From: Chroococcidiopsidaceae cyanobacterium CP_BM_RX_35 | GTDB taxonomy: Bacteria > Cyanobacteriota > Cyanobacteriia > Cyanobacteriales > Chroococcidiopsidaceae | Length of the DNA stretch: 16,427 nt | Reading direction: 5' to 3' | Assembly: GCA_019242465.1 (NCBI GenBank) | Contig: JAFAVL010000255.1 | Coordinates: 1-16,427 of the forward strand | Shown here: positions 7,063 through 15,412 of the stretch, piece after piece | Layout of the letters: each line of letters begins with the position of its first letter | Numbering within the stretch: the stretch's first letter is position 1 | Position numbers and translations under genes: made by a program | Notes under the pieces: generated by a model | Told to the model about the DNA's origin: nothing | Seen by the model: only the letters and a program-made list of their open reading frames with translations | Databases searched by the model: none

Positions 7063-7068
7063 GAGAGG
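7063..7068 (+). promoter_or_regulatory. Ribosome binding site of xfp
   Basis: GAGAGG stands nine bases before the ATG at 7078. It decides this start over an upstream in-frame ATG near 6952, whose extra 42 residues do not look like phosphoketolase. Confidence 0.6.
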
Positions 7069-7077
7069 CGAATCCAG

Positions 7078-9510
7078 ATGACATCAACACCACTGAAGCC
7101 GCTAGCTAGCCCTGAGATTTCGGTTCGAGAAGTTCGTCAAAATCATGCAGCAGAACTAGAAGCGATCGCTCGTTATCGCCGTCTTACCAACTATCTTGCC
7201 GCTGCCCAAATTTATCTCAAAGACAATTTTCTGCTTCAGGAACCTCTACGTCCCGAACATATCAAAGACCGTCTACTAGGGCACTGGGGTACCAGTCCTG
7301 GAATCAACCTAATCTACGCTCACCTCAACCGCTTGATCCGGCGCTACGACGTGGATATGTTCTTGGTCACTGGTCCAGGACATGGCGCACCAGCTAACCT
7401 CGCCAATCTTTACTTAGAGGGTTCTCTAAAGGAATTTTACCCAGAATTGACACTGGATCAGGCGGGAGTACAGAAACTAATCAAGCAATTTTCTTGGCCC
7501 GGTGGCTTTCCTAGTCACCTGTATCCTGGCGTTCCTGGCACAATTCACGAAGGTGGTGAACTAGGGTATGCCCTTGCCACTGCCTTTGGTGCGGCAATGG
7601 ATAATCCCGACTTGATTGTGGCTTGCATAGTGGGAGATGGGGAAGCGGAAACGGGTCCGACGGCGACTGCATGGCATAGCTATAAGTATCTCGATCCAGC
7701 TGAATCTGGGGCAGTGCTGCCAATTTTGCACCTCAACGGCTACAAAATTACCAGTGCCACAATCTACGGATCAATGAGTGATGACGAACTGCTGCATCTA
7801 TTTACTGGCTACGGCTACCAAGTGCGGATTGTGGAAGATGCCGATTTGGATGCTGACCTCTATGCCTCAATGGACTGGGCTTATCAGGAAATCTGTCGCA
7901 TTCAACAGGCAGCTCGTTCTGGAGAGCGCATTGCTAAACCCAAGTGGCCTGTCCTGATTCTGCGATCACCTAAAGGATGGACTGGAATTAAGGAAATGGA
8001 TGGGGAGCCGATTGAGGGTTCTTACCGCTCTCACCAAGTGCCAGCACCAGACGTGAAAAAGAATCCAGCTCATCTAGGGCTAGTGGAAGAGTGGCTGCAC
8101 TCTTACCACGTAGAGGAGTTATTAGACCAACATGGTCGCCCACTGCCAGAAATTCTAGAGCAATGTCCTAAGGGCGACCGACGTATGGGCTGCAACCCCC
8201 ACACTTTTGGCGGACATATGCGCCGTCCTCTCGATCTACCCAAAATAGACGATTTTGAGGTGGCAATTGAGCATGTGGAGACACAAGGAGTCTGTAAGCG
8301 GGGAGAAAATCAGATCAGCAACACTCAGCAGGTTGGTCAGTACCTCAAGGCTGTAATTGAGCATAATCCTAAGACATTCCGCATTTTTTCTCCAGATGAA
8401 TTGGAGTCTAACAAACTCACGAAAGTGTTCGATGTCACCCATCGTAACTATCAGTGGCCCACGAATCCTCACGATGGTCATATCGGTGCCCAAGACGGAC
8501 GGGTAATCGAAGTCTTGAGCGAACACAACTGCCAAGCTTGGCTCCAGGGTTATTTACTCACAGGTCGCCACGGTCTTTTCCCTTCCTATGAAGCATTCTT
8601 GGCGATTGTGACCACGATGATGCATCAGTATTCCAAGTTTCTTAAGTTCTCGCGGGAAATGCCTTGGCGCCTGCCAGTAGCATCGTTGAACTATCTAGAA
8701 ACTTCCACTCTTTGGCGGCAGGAACATAACGGCTTTTCACACCAAAACCCTGGTTTCATCAACAGCATCCTAAATCTTAAGGCAGAATCGGCACGGATCT
8801 ATTTGCCTCCTGATGCCAACTGTCTGATCAGCACTGTCGATCACTGCTTGCAGAGTACTGGGTATGTCAACTTAGTCATTGCCAATAAGAATCCCATGCC
8901 GCAATGGTTGTCGATGGCAGAAGCCGTTGCCCACTGTCGTGCTGGTGCCTCTGTATGGCAATGGGCAAGTACTGACGAAGGCGTTGACCCCGATGTGGTG
9001 TTAGTGGGAATCGGAGACTCACCAACCGTGGAAGTCATGGCAGCAGCTCATATCCTGCGTACAGAGATGCCAGAGTTAAAAGTACGGGTCGTGAATGTGA
9101 CTGATTTGCTGGTGCTAGAAGAAAAATCTGACCATCCCCACGGCTTAGATTCCGAGATGTTTGAAGCTCTGTTCACTCCCGACAAACATGTGATTGTTAA
9201 CTTCCACGGCTATCCCTCAGCAGTGAAAGAGTTGTTGTTTGGGCGTCCCAATCTCAAACGATTCCATATCAACGGCTATCAGGAGGAAGGCACCACCACA
9301 ACACCATTTGACATGCATGTCCGAAATCGTACTAGCCGATTTCACCTAATTATGCAGGCAATTCGGTTGTCAGCAGCCCAAAATCCTCGTGTAGCTGCAC
9401 GAACAAGCGATCGGGTACAGCATTATGAATACGTTTTGCAGGATTACAAGCGGTACATTCTAGAACATGGGGAAGACCCGGCTGAGATTAGTAATTGGGA
9501 ATGGTGTTAA
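7078..9510 (+). CDS. xfp: Phosphoketolase (xylulose-5-phosphate/fructose-6-phosphate)
   Basis: This TPP-dependent enzyme splits xylulose 5-phosphate or fructose 6-phosphate with phosphate to acetyl phosphate plus glyceraldehyde 3-phosphate or erythrose 4-phosphate. The 810-residue length from this start is normal for the family. Landmarks include GHWGTSPG (68-75), GPGHGAPANLANLYLEGS (99-116), the family signature around HEGGELGY (157-164), the TPP/Mg motif GDGEAETGP (186-194) and the C-terminal EDPAEISNWEW. The active-site histidines of these motifs (H69, H102, H157) are present. It should be cytoplasmic. The acetate kinase gene follows after seven bases, so acetyl phosphate can be cashed in for ATP. 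Which sugar is preferred, and any ATP-dependent control known for some cyanobacterial phosphoketolases, cannot be read here. Confidence 0.97.
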   Translation: MTSTPLKPLASPEISVREVRQNHAAELEAIARYRRLTNYLAAAQIYLKDNFLLQEPLRPEHIKDRLLGHWGTSPGINLIYAHLNRLIRRYDVDMFLVTGPGHGAPANLANLYLEGSLKEFYPELTLDQAGVQKLIKQFSWPGGFPSHLYPGVPGTIHEGGELGYALATAFGAAMDNPDLIVACIVGDGEAETGPTATAWHSYKYLDPAESGAVLPILHLNGYKITSATIYGSMSDDELLHLFTGYGYQVRIVEDADLDADLYASMDWAYQEICRIQQAARSGERIAKPKWPVLILRSPKGWTGIKEMDGEPIEGSYRSHQVPAPDVKKNPAHLGLVEEWLHSYHVEELLDQHGRPLPEILEQCPKGDRRMGCNPHTFGGHMRRPLDLPKIDDFEVAIEHVETQGVCKRGENQISNTQQVGQYLKAVIEHNPKTFRIFSPDELESNKLTKVFDVTHRNYQWPTNPHDGHIGAQDGRVIEVLSEHNCQAWLQGYLLTGRHGLFPSYEAFLAIVTTMMHQYSKFLKFSREMPWRLPVASLNYLETSTLWRQEHNGFSHQNPGFINSILNLKAESARIYLPPDANCLISTVDHCLQSTGYVNLVIANKNPMPQWLSMAEAVAHCRAGASVWQWASTDEGVDPDVVLVGIGDSPTVEVMAAAHILRTEMPELKVRVVNVTDLLVLEEKSDHPHGLDSEMFEALFTPDKHVIVNFHGYPSAVKELLFGRPNLKRFHINGYQEEGTTTTPFDMHVRNRTSRFHLIMQAIRLSAAQNPRVAARTSDRVQHYEYVLQDYKRYILEHGEDPAEISNWEWC

Positions 9511-9517
9511 AGTCTGC

Positions 9518-10807
9518 ATGAAAATACTTGTACTTAATGCCGGATCGAGCAGCCAAAAAAGCTGTTTGTATCAGATAGATGAGGAGCTGCCAGATTTACC
9601 CGTTACCCCGTTGTGGGAAGCTAAAGTTGACTGGACTCAACATCAAGGCATGGCAGAAATTAAGGTCAAGACCTCCAAAGGGACAGTTCTGGAAGAAGAA
9701 CTCCAGACAAACAACCGATCGGAGGTCATTTCCCACATGCTCGATACTCTGACGCGTGGCAAGACTCAGGTGATTAATGAGTATGCTGAAATAGATGTGG
9801 TAGGTCACCGTGTCGTTCACGGTGGTCAAGATTATCGTGAGCCTACAATTATTAAGCCGGAAGTGAAAGATGCCATCCTCCGACTTGCCATCTTCGCTCC
9901 GGCTCACAACCCAGCTAACTTAGAGGGAATAGAAGCAACGCAGAAGTTGCTGCCAAATGTACCCCAAGTAGCAGTGTTTGATACTGCTTTCCACAGTCAG
10001 CTCCCCCTAAGTGCTGCTGTCTATCCTGGTCCCTATGAGTGGTTCGAGCAAGGTATTCGTCGCTACGGATTTCACGGCATCAATCACCAATACTGCGCTC
10101 AAAGGACAGCCCAGTTATTGGATAAAGACCTAGCATCTTTGCGATTAATTACTTGTCATTTAGGCAATGGCTGTTCTTTAGCAGCAATCCAAGGTGGTAA
10201 GAGTATTGATACAACAATGGGGTTTACTCCCTTAGAAGGGCTAATGATGGGGACTCGCTCTGGTTCAGTTGACCCTGGTATCCTCATTTACCTATTACGA
10301 GAGCATAGGATGGATGCTGACAAATTAGATCAAATCCTCAATCGTGCTTCTGGGTTGAAAGGAATTTCTGGTTTGTCGGGGGATATGCGCCAGATCAGGA
10401 GCGAGATTGACGCAGTCAACGCAGCTCCTGAAGGTTGCCTCCAGACGGACGTTGACCAAGGCAACCAACGTGCTCAACTAGCATTTGATATGTTCGTGCA
10501 TTCACTGTGCCGGAATATTGGTGCCATGCTTGCCACACTTGGTGGCTTAGACGCCTTGGTGTTTACTGGTGGTATTGGGGAAAATTCGACGGCTGTCAGA
10601 GCTGCAGCTTGTAGGCAGTTCGAATTTCTCGGGTTGAAACTTGATTTAGATAAAAATGCCCAGTCACCAGCTGACCAGGAAATTACGGCACCGAATTCAA
10701 CCGTGCGCGTGTTGATTTTGCAGGCACAAGAAGATTGGGCGATCGCCACAGAATGCTGGAAACTGATGAAAGGAGAGTCGCTTGAGCTGATGTACCGTGC
10801 TGATTAG
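9518..10807 (+). CDS. ackA: Acetate kinase
   Basis: This enzyme turns acetyl phosphate and ADP into acetate and ATP, reversibly. From the ATG at 9518 the protein has 429 residues; the frame extends upstream, but MKILVLNAGSSSQK is the family's usual beginning. The catalytic residues fit those of the Methanosarcina enzyme: N7, R98 (GHRVVHGG), D155 (FDTAFH), H186 (YGFHGINH), R247 (GTRSGSVDPG) and the loop FTGGIGENS (349-357). It is somewhat longer than the common 400 residues, partly from the 290-318 region. Its start is seven bases past the xfp stop, and the start codon has only a weak ribosome site, so translational coupling is likely. Together with xfp it forms the end of a phosphoketolase pathway giving acetate. 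Confidence 0.97.
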   Translation: MKILVLNAGSSSQKSCLYQIDEELPDLPVTPLWEAKVDWTQHQGMAEIKVKTSKGTVLEEELQTNNRSEVISHMLDTLTRGKTQVINEYAEIDVVGHRVVHGGQDYREPTIIKPEVKDAILRLAIFAPAHNPANLEGIEATQKLLPNVPQVAVFDTAFHSQLPLSAAVYPGPYEWFEQGIRRYGFHGINHQYCAQRTAQLLDKDLASLRLITCHLGNGCSLAAIQGGKSIDTTMGFTPLEGLMMGTRSGSVDPGILIYLLREHRMDADKLDQILNRASGLKGISGLSGDMRQIRSEIDAVNAAPEGCLQTDVDQGNQRAQLAFDMFVHSLCRNIGAMLATLGGLDALVFTGGIGENSTAVRAAACRQFEFLGLKLDLDKNAQSPADQEITAPNSTVRVLILQAQEDWAIATECWKLMKGESLELMYRAD

Positions 10808-10836
10808 AGCAAGTTTCCCTTTCAACAGTAATCACT

Positions 10837-11637
10837 ATGGCAGAATGGAATGCAAGTGGATACCAATCAGTCTCTAGCCTTCAGGAGGTAATTGCTACAG
10901 AGCAACTGTCTCGACTGACGTTGGGAGAACGTGATCGCATCTTAGACATTGGCTGCGGCAATGGCAAAATTACGGCAGCGATCTCGTCTCGCGTTCCTCA
11001 AGGTTCAGTGCTGGGAGTTGATCCGTCGCAGAACATGATCGCCTTTGCCCAGAATCATTACGGCGCCCCGATTCAACCCAACCTCCACTTCGAGGTAGGC
11101 GATGCCCGCAGCCTACCATACCACCATGAGTTCGATCAAATCGTTTCCTTCAACGCCCTCCACTGGGTGCCAGAACAGGATGCGGTTCTCCGCTCCATTT
11201 GCATGGCATTAAAACCAAACGGGCAAGCACTTCTGCGGTTTGTCCCAGAAGGCTCTCGTAAGTGTCTGGAAGACGTAATCGAGGATGTCTGCTGTTTGCC
11301 CCGCTGGGTTCACTATTTTCAGAATCATCAAAAGCCTTACTTCCATCCCACACCCGAAGCCTATTCTGCCTTAGCGAAACACAATGGGCTGAAGGTCTTG
11401 CGAATTCATGTGGAAGATAAGTCCTGGGACTTCCAAACTCGTCAGGCTTTTTTTGAATACTGCCAGGTGACATTGGCGGAATGGACGCGATTTCTGCCAG
11501 AACGTGAGTGGGCAGCATTCATCACGAATGTCCTCGATCGCTACCAAATGCTCGCTGCGGATAACCCAACCGAAAACAACACCTTCAAATTTTACCAGAT
11601 GGAAGTTGTGCTAACTCCCCTACAACAGCCCTTATAG
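10837..11637 (+). CDS. Class I SAM-dependent methyltransferase (BioC / trans-aconitate methyltransferase-like)
   Basis: This 266-residue cytoplasmic protein has the SAM-binding motif I ILDIGCGNGK (35-44), the ribose-binding acidic residue at D62 in GVDPS, D89 in VGDA, and the FDQIVSFNALHWV strand (99-111). The HW pair after the strand and the LKPNGQALLRF segment place it near the trans-aconitate, juvenile-hormone-acid and BioC-type enzymes, many of which methylate carboxylates. The C-terminal part contains an aromatic-rich cap (FYQMEV). The substrate is not identifiable. The gene starts 29 bases after ackA and 11 bases before the hydrolase gene, in the same direction, so it probably belongs to the xfp transcript. 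The family is certain; the carboxylate specificity is a guess. Confidence 0.87.
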   Translation: MAEWNASGYQSVSSLQEVIATEQLSRLTLGERDRILDIGCGNGKITAAISSRVPQGSVLGVDPSQNMIAFAQNHYGAPIQPNLHFEVGDARSLPYHHEFDQIVSFNALHWVPEQDAVLRSICMALKPNGQALLRFVPEGSRKCLEDVIEDVCCLPRWVHYFQNHQKPYFHPTPEAYSALAKHNGLKVLRIHVEDKSWDFQTRQAFFEYCQVTLAEWTRFLPEREWAAFITNVLDRYQMLAADNPTENNTFKFYQMEVVLTPLQQPL

Positions 11638-11648
11638 AGTATCAACCT

Positions 11649-12560
11649 ATGAGAAAGTTCATCATTCGGCTGTTTATCGTCATCCTGATGTTAAGCGCAC
11701 CAATAGGTTATGGGTTTGTGAATCGCGCCACGTCTGCCCCAAGCTGCACGATCGCAAGCCTTACTGCAAAGGTCGGCAACAGTACATTGTCCTACAGCCA
11801 GGCGGGGAACGGGCGCTCGATTCTGCTGTTGCATGGTTTATTTGCAAGCAAGGAGCAGTGGAACAGCATCATGTGTCGGTTATCTGAGGCGGGCTATCGG
11901 GCGATCGCTCCAGATTTACCGGGCTATGGCAACAGCAACGGTTTTGCTTTGAGGGACTATGCTCTGGAGAACGAGGCAACACTCCTGCATGAGTTGATGC
12001 AAGGTTTGGAGATTGAGTCTTTTGATCTAGCGGGTAGCTCGATGGGAGGGACAATCGCCCATTTGTATGCTCAAAGTTACCCAAACCAGGTGCGTAGCCT
12101 CGCCTTTATCGGTTCACCACTGGGCATTGTTGATTGGGCAAACAGCGTCAGAGAAGCAATCTTCCAAGGCATTAACCCCTTTATTCCAATTACCAAAGAA
12201 CAGTTTGATCTGGAGATCGACCTGCTTTTCGTCACTCCTCCCACGATTCCTGATTCTGTCAAAGCAGAGAAAGTCAGCGATTACATTACTCGCAACCGAC
12301 ATTACCAGCAGGTTTGGGACATTGTAAATCTCTATGATGACATTCTCTGTCAGGGTGTAACAACTCAGTTTCCTACACTGATTATTTGGGGCAAGGAGGA
12401 CAAGATTTACGACATCAGTGGGGCTAATCGACTGCAACAGTGTATTGCTGGTAGCCAAACAATTCAATTGCCCAAGGCAGGACATCTACTGCTGGTGGAA
12501 AATGCAGATGAGGCAGCTGCAAAATATGTGGGCTTTTTGCAAACCGCCACAGGCAGATAG
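11649..12560 (+). CDS. Exported or membrane-anchored alpha/beta hydrolase
   Basis: This 303-residue protein has an N-terminal signal peptide or anchor (MRKFIIRLFIVILMLSAPIG, then a possible cleavage after TSA near 30). It then shows a full alpha/beta hydrolase: oxyanion HGLF (62-65), DLPGYGNSNG (89-98), nucleophile elbow GSSMGG with S131, acid D251 in WGKEDKIYD and base H279 in AGHLLLVE. It should hydrolyse an ester or C-C bond in the periplasm or at a membrane surface. The fold also covers epoxide hydrolases, haloperoxidases and meta-cleavage hydrolases, so the substrate is open. It is the last gene of the plus-strand run and ends 15 bases from the convergent M23 gene. Confidence 0.87.
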   Translation: MRKFIIRLFIVILMLSAPIGYGFVNRATSAPSCTIASLTAKVGNSTLSYSQAGNGRSILLLHGLFASKEQWNSIMCRLSEAGYRAIAPDLPGYGNSNGFALRDYALENEATLLHELMQGLEIESFDLAGSSMGGTIAHLYAQSYPNQVRSLAFIGSPLGIVDWANSVREAIFQGINPFIPITKEQFDLEIDLLFVTPPTIPDSVKAEKVSDYITRNRHYQQVWDIVNLYDDILCQGVTTQFPTLIIWGKEDKIYDISGANRLQQCIAGSQTIQLPKAGHLLLVENADEAAAKYVGFLQTATGR

Positions 12561-12575
12561 AACAAGTAGGGGCGA

Positions 12576-13871
12576 CTAATCAGGGAAATCAACAATCGCC
12601 AGATAAAGCGGAAATTCATCTCGCCGGGATGAAGGCTGGGGAAGTAAATATTTGTTCCACTCTCCTTCTGGGAAATCGAAGACTGCGGCGGGAATCTGTC
12701 CAGCAAGATTAAAGCGCTCAATCTTGTAGGGAATCCCCTCAGAGCCAAGGGTTGGACCAGTCATCATGTGGAAGTGTAGGTGAGGAGCAGATGTGTTGCC
12801 CGTGTTACCCAGTTTGCCCAGTACTTGCCCTCGCCGGACGCGCTTTCCCAGTTTAACTGTAACCGATCCTTTTTGCAGGTGAGCGTACAGGACAAAAACG
12901 CTATTCCCCAGATCAAGGATGACATGATTTCCCAGGACGTTTTGCAACGTGATTGTGCCAGGATCGGGACTATTCGGCGGAGTTTGATCAAAAAGGGTGT
13001 TGAAGATGTCAACCACGGTGCCTTCTGCAACTGCCAGCACATTGGCACCGTAACCCACATAGTTTTTCACATTCGATACATCACCGTTGACGACACGACC
13101 CTGAGCATCCAGTTTCACCCAGTCGATTGCAAAGCGTTGGGCAAAGTGAATGCCCCCATTGACGGGCAATCCAGTACTCCGATGTCCCACATTAGGAGCA
13201 CAGCAACCGTTGATGGCGATCCACCCCTTACCGGCTAGGGGTGGTCCAATAATTGGTATTTGAGACGTTAGGGTCACTGGTGCTACCGTGTAGTTGAGCG
13301 CAGCAGGGAGGCTTGGGGAGGGAACGGATGCCAACTGCCCCTGGAAATGATGCAGCAGACGGGATGGTACAGCCCTACGGTAGTCAAAGCTTAAATCGAT
13401 TAGAAACAGCCGAGAGCCATTAAATTCGATCTCTGGAGTTGAGGCGGATGAATTTCCCAGGGTTCGGAGTCGTGTGGACCAGTCCTTGTCGTTGTAGGTG
13501 GCGATCACCTTTGCCGGATTGCTGCCGTTGACCACCTCTAGTTGCTGGATGGTGGCTGGAATCCGAATGGTATTGGTTAACTCCAGCTCGTAAACAACGT
13601 GGTATTTGCCATCCGTGCCAAGAATGGGCTCAGCTTTTGGGGTAAGGGTTGACACGACCACAGGTGTCCAATCTGAGTTGGTTGGCACCGGAATAGAGCT
13701 AATAGCCTTGAGTGGATTCACGAATACCAGGATGGCGATTGCCAGCAAAATTGGCAGTCCCAAAGACAGCGTGAAACCCCGAAAATTACCAGCGAAATGA
13801 CTGCAAGATCTGCCGTTGCAGATATTCACGTTGGGTGAAAAACGGATTACCTGAAGCAGATTTTTTCGCAT
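12576..13871 (-). CDS. M23-family metallopeptidase (LytM/peptidoglycan endopeptidase-like)
   Basis: From the ATG at 13871 the protein has 431 residues, with a hydrophobic segment at 36-53 that should anchor or export it. Residues 60-200 form a domain I do not recognise, possibly beta-rich. Residues 235-375 are the M23 domain: the RFAID pair (H242, D250), GNHVILD, YAHLQKGSV (H331) and PHLHFHM (H364, H366), plus the usual GKLGNTGNT turn. These residues hold the zinc of enzymes that cut peptidoglycan cross-links, so catalysis is plausible. H242 is further from D250 than the common HxxxD spacing. The start lies inside cbiO with an 86-base overlap, supported by GAGGTG five bases upstream. A role with the metal importer is not evident. 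Confidence 0.88.
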   Translation of the reverse strand: MRKNLLQVIRFSPNVNICNGRSCSHFAGNFRGFTLSLGLPILLAIAILVFVNPLKAISSIPVPTNSDWTPVVVSTLTPKAEPILGTDGKYHVVYELELTNTIRIPATIQQLEVVNGSNPAKVIATYNDKDWSTRLRTLGNSSASTPEIEFNGSRLFLIDLSFDYRRAVPSRLLHHFQGQLASVPSPSLPAALNYTVAPVTLTSQIPIIGPPLAGKGWIAINGCCAPNVGHRSTGLPVNGGIHFAQRFAIDWVKLDAQGRVVNGDVSNVKNYVGYGANVLAVAEGTVVDIFNTLFDQTPPNSPDPGTITLQNVLGNHVILDLGNSVFVLYAHLQKGSVTVKLGKRVRRGQVLGKLGNTGNTSAPHLHFHMMTGPTLGSEGIPYKIERFNLAGQIPAAVFDFPEGEWNKYLLPQPSSRRDEFPLYLAIVDFPD

Positions 13872-14634
13872 TCAGCACCTCACAAATTTTATCGAGTAGC
13901 TCCAACATCACTGGTATTCCCAACTCCAAGTTTTCCAGCACTTGATGTTGCGTAAAAACCTCCTGGGGGCTGCCTTGCAGCACGAGTCGCCCTTGATTCA
14001 TCACGAATACCCAGTCGGCCCAGCGATACACAAAGTCCAAGTCGTGAGTTGCCATCAGAATCGTGGTTCCAGCAGCTTGAATTTGCTGAAGGATGGCAAT
14101 CAGGTTACGCGTATGGCGTGGGTCTAAATACGCCGTGGGTTCGTCCAGCAGTAGTAAGGTCGGCTGGAGTACCATAACATCGGCAATGGAAACCCGCTTC
14201 TTTTGCCCCAAACTGAGATGATGCACAGGTTTTTCTGCCAGAGTCGTTAGCTCAAATGACCTTAAGGTTTGTCGCACGCGCTCTCGCACCTCAGCGTCTG
14301 GCAATCTCAAGTTGCACAAACCGTAAGAGATGTCTTCCTCCACAGTCGAAGCCACAAGCTGTTGCTCTGGATCTTGAAAGACGAGTCCGACTTGCTGGCG
14401 CAGGTGGATAAGAGAGGCGCGATCGTAGCGCAGCGGTTTGCCCTGCCAGCGGATTGTTCCTCGTTGAGGTTTGTACAACCCATTTGTCAGGAGAAAAAGC
14501 GTGGTTTTGCCGCAGCCATTTTGACCAATCAGGGCACAGCGTTTTCCGGCTGGAATGGTTAGGGTCAAGTTGGCTATTGCAGGCTGTTGGCTACCAGAAT
14601 AGGTATAGTAAACCTGCTCAAATTCAAGTAGCAT
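13786..14634 (-). CDS. cbiO: ECF cobalt/nickel transporter ATPase (CbiO)
   Basis: This 282-residue ABC ATPase powers the importer made by the genes before it. It has Walker A GQNGCGKTT (37-45), the Q-loop in VFQDPEQQ (Q87), signature LSLGQKKR (140-147), Walker B LLLLDEPTAYLD with D164/E165, and the switch histidine H197 in ATHDLD. PEQQL after the Q-loop is typical of the ECF-type A proteins. It is a cytoplasmic subunit on the inner face of the membrane. Its ATG overlaps the cbiQ stop by 11 bases, pointing to coupled translation, and its own 3' end overlaps the M23 gene. The metal specificity lies in CbiM, not in this subunit. Confidence 0.95.
   Translation of the reverse strand: MLLEFEQVYYTYSGSQQPAIANLTLTIPAGKRCALIGQNGCGKTTLFLLTNGLYKPQRGTIRWQGKPLRYDRASLIHLRQQVGLVFQDPEQQLVASTVEEDISYGLCNLRLPDAEVRERVRQTLRSFELTTLAEKPVHHLSLGQKKRVSIADVMVLQPTLLLLDEPTAYLDPRHTRNLIAILQQIQAAGTTILMATHDLDFVYRWADWVFVMNQGRLVLQGSPQEVFTQHQVLENLELGIPVMLELLDKICEVLNAKKSASGNPFFTQREYLQRQILQSFRW
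13876..13881 (-). promoter_or_regulatory. Ribosome binding site of the M23 gene, inside cbiO
   Basis: On the minus strand GAGGTG stands five bases before the ATG at 13871. It supports the long reading frame and the 86-base overlap with cbiO. Confidence 0.5.
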
Positions 14635-15412
14635 AGCTCAATCCTGCCAGTATGGCACAACCGAGGATTGCTTCTAGGCTGTAGCGCCAGGAAGGAGAAT
14701 ACTGGCGAGAATGCCAGACGCGAAATTCCCCAGTAAAGCCACGGGATGCCAAACTTAGGGAGACTTGGCGGTAATTGATTAGGGTGCGCTGGAGCAACTG
14801 CCCTACTAAAATTCCCAAGCTATTCATGCTGATTTTCCAGGTGCAGTAGCCGTTGCGGGAGTGTTGCGCCGTCCATACTTCGTTCGATGTGCGAAGCAAC
14901 GTAAAAATAAATCGATACATCAGCAGCAATAAATCGGTGAGCAATGGAGGACAATGGAGACGACGGAGGATTTGCAACAGTTCCACAAACGGAACTGTCA
15001 GCATGACAAAGTAGATGCAGGAGGTGGCAGCGAGCGCCCGCGCCAAAAGTTCTCCCGCCTGCTGCATCCCATAACGACTCAGATAGAGATAATAACTGCC
15101 CCAGGTGAACCCCTGCCAGATATCTGTCTGCACTGTTGCCCAATTGGTTATAGCGACTCCATTGATCGCCAATGCAGGCAGGCTACTCAACCAAAATCCC
15201 GCCGGAACTGCCATCAATTTGAAATATATAGGGGCTGGAATTCGAGCATAAATTACAGTCCAAATTCCTATCCATAGTGCAATCAAAAGTTGCACTGGGA
15301 TCTGAGCAGCGTAAGTGAGGATGAGGAGGGCGATCGCCAACAGCAGCTTATGTTCCGGTGGCAGTTGCCGTAATCTATTGGTATATGCCAAGGTATCAAT
15401 CTGAAGTGTCAT
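14624..15412 (-). CDS. cbiQ: ECF cobalt/nickel transporter T component (CbiQ)
   Basis: This membrane subunit couples the ATPase to the substrate-binding part. I take the ATG at 15412 (262 residues, MTLQIDTLAYTNRLR), since cyanobacterial CbiQ begins like this; an in-frame start at 15454 would add 14 unlike residues. Several hydrophobic helices are visible (about 22-55, 66-84, 126-145 and a C-terminal one). The cytoplasmic region has RRLHCPPLL, then LASRGF (221-226), matching the A/S-R-G coupling motif of T proteins. The start lies 17 bases inside the end of cbiN, and the end overlaps cbiO by 11 bases. The order M-N-Q-O is that of the known cobalt operons. Confidence 0.93.
   Translation of the reverse strand: MTLQIDTLAYTNRLRQLPPEHKLLLAIALLILTYAAQIPVQLLIALWIGIWTVIYARIPAPIYFKLMAVPAGFWLSSLPALAINGVAITNWATVQTDIWQGFTWGSYYLYLSRYGMQQAGELLARALAATSCIYFVMLTVPFVELLQILRRLHCPPLLTDLLLLMYRFIFTLLRTSNEVWTAQHSRNGYCTWKISMNSLGILVGQLLQRTLINYRQVSLSLASRGFTGEFRVWHSRQYSPSWRYSLEAILGCAILAGLSYAT

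Larger units (their letters stand above)
6465..7077. other. Long non-coding stretch upstream of phosphoketolase
   Basis: These 613 bases hold no gene I can support. The left two thirds (to about 6780) is AT-rich without clear structure apart from a TGCATC/GATGCA pair near 6550-6575. The right third has a higher GC content and contains a hairpin (6910-6951), the xfp ribosome binding site and a minus-strand open frame (7034 down to 6756, 92 codons from a TTG) that resembles nothing known to me. It probably holds the promoter and leader of the xfp run. Confidence 0.5.

Noticed and set aside
6952..7077. Upstream extension of xfp giving an 852-residue product
   Set aside because: The extra 42 residues are unlike phosphoketolases, and GAGAGG sits nine bases before the ATG at 7078.
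9467..9517. Earlier in-frame start for acetate kinase, overlapping xfp
   Set aside because: The family begins at MKILVLNAGSSS; the earlier residues lie in the xfp coding sequence and match nothing.
11150..11518. A 122-codon minus-strand open frame
   Set aside because: It is antisense to the methyltransferase gene, which has clear SAM motifs.
12780..13238. A 152-codon plus-strand open frame
   Set aside because: It lies wholly antisense to the M23 peptidase domain, whose zinc motifs are clear. Its protein resembles nothing known and fits a chance shadow frame.
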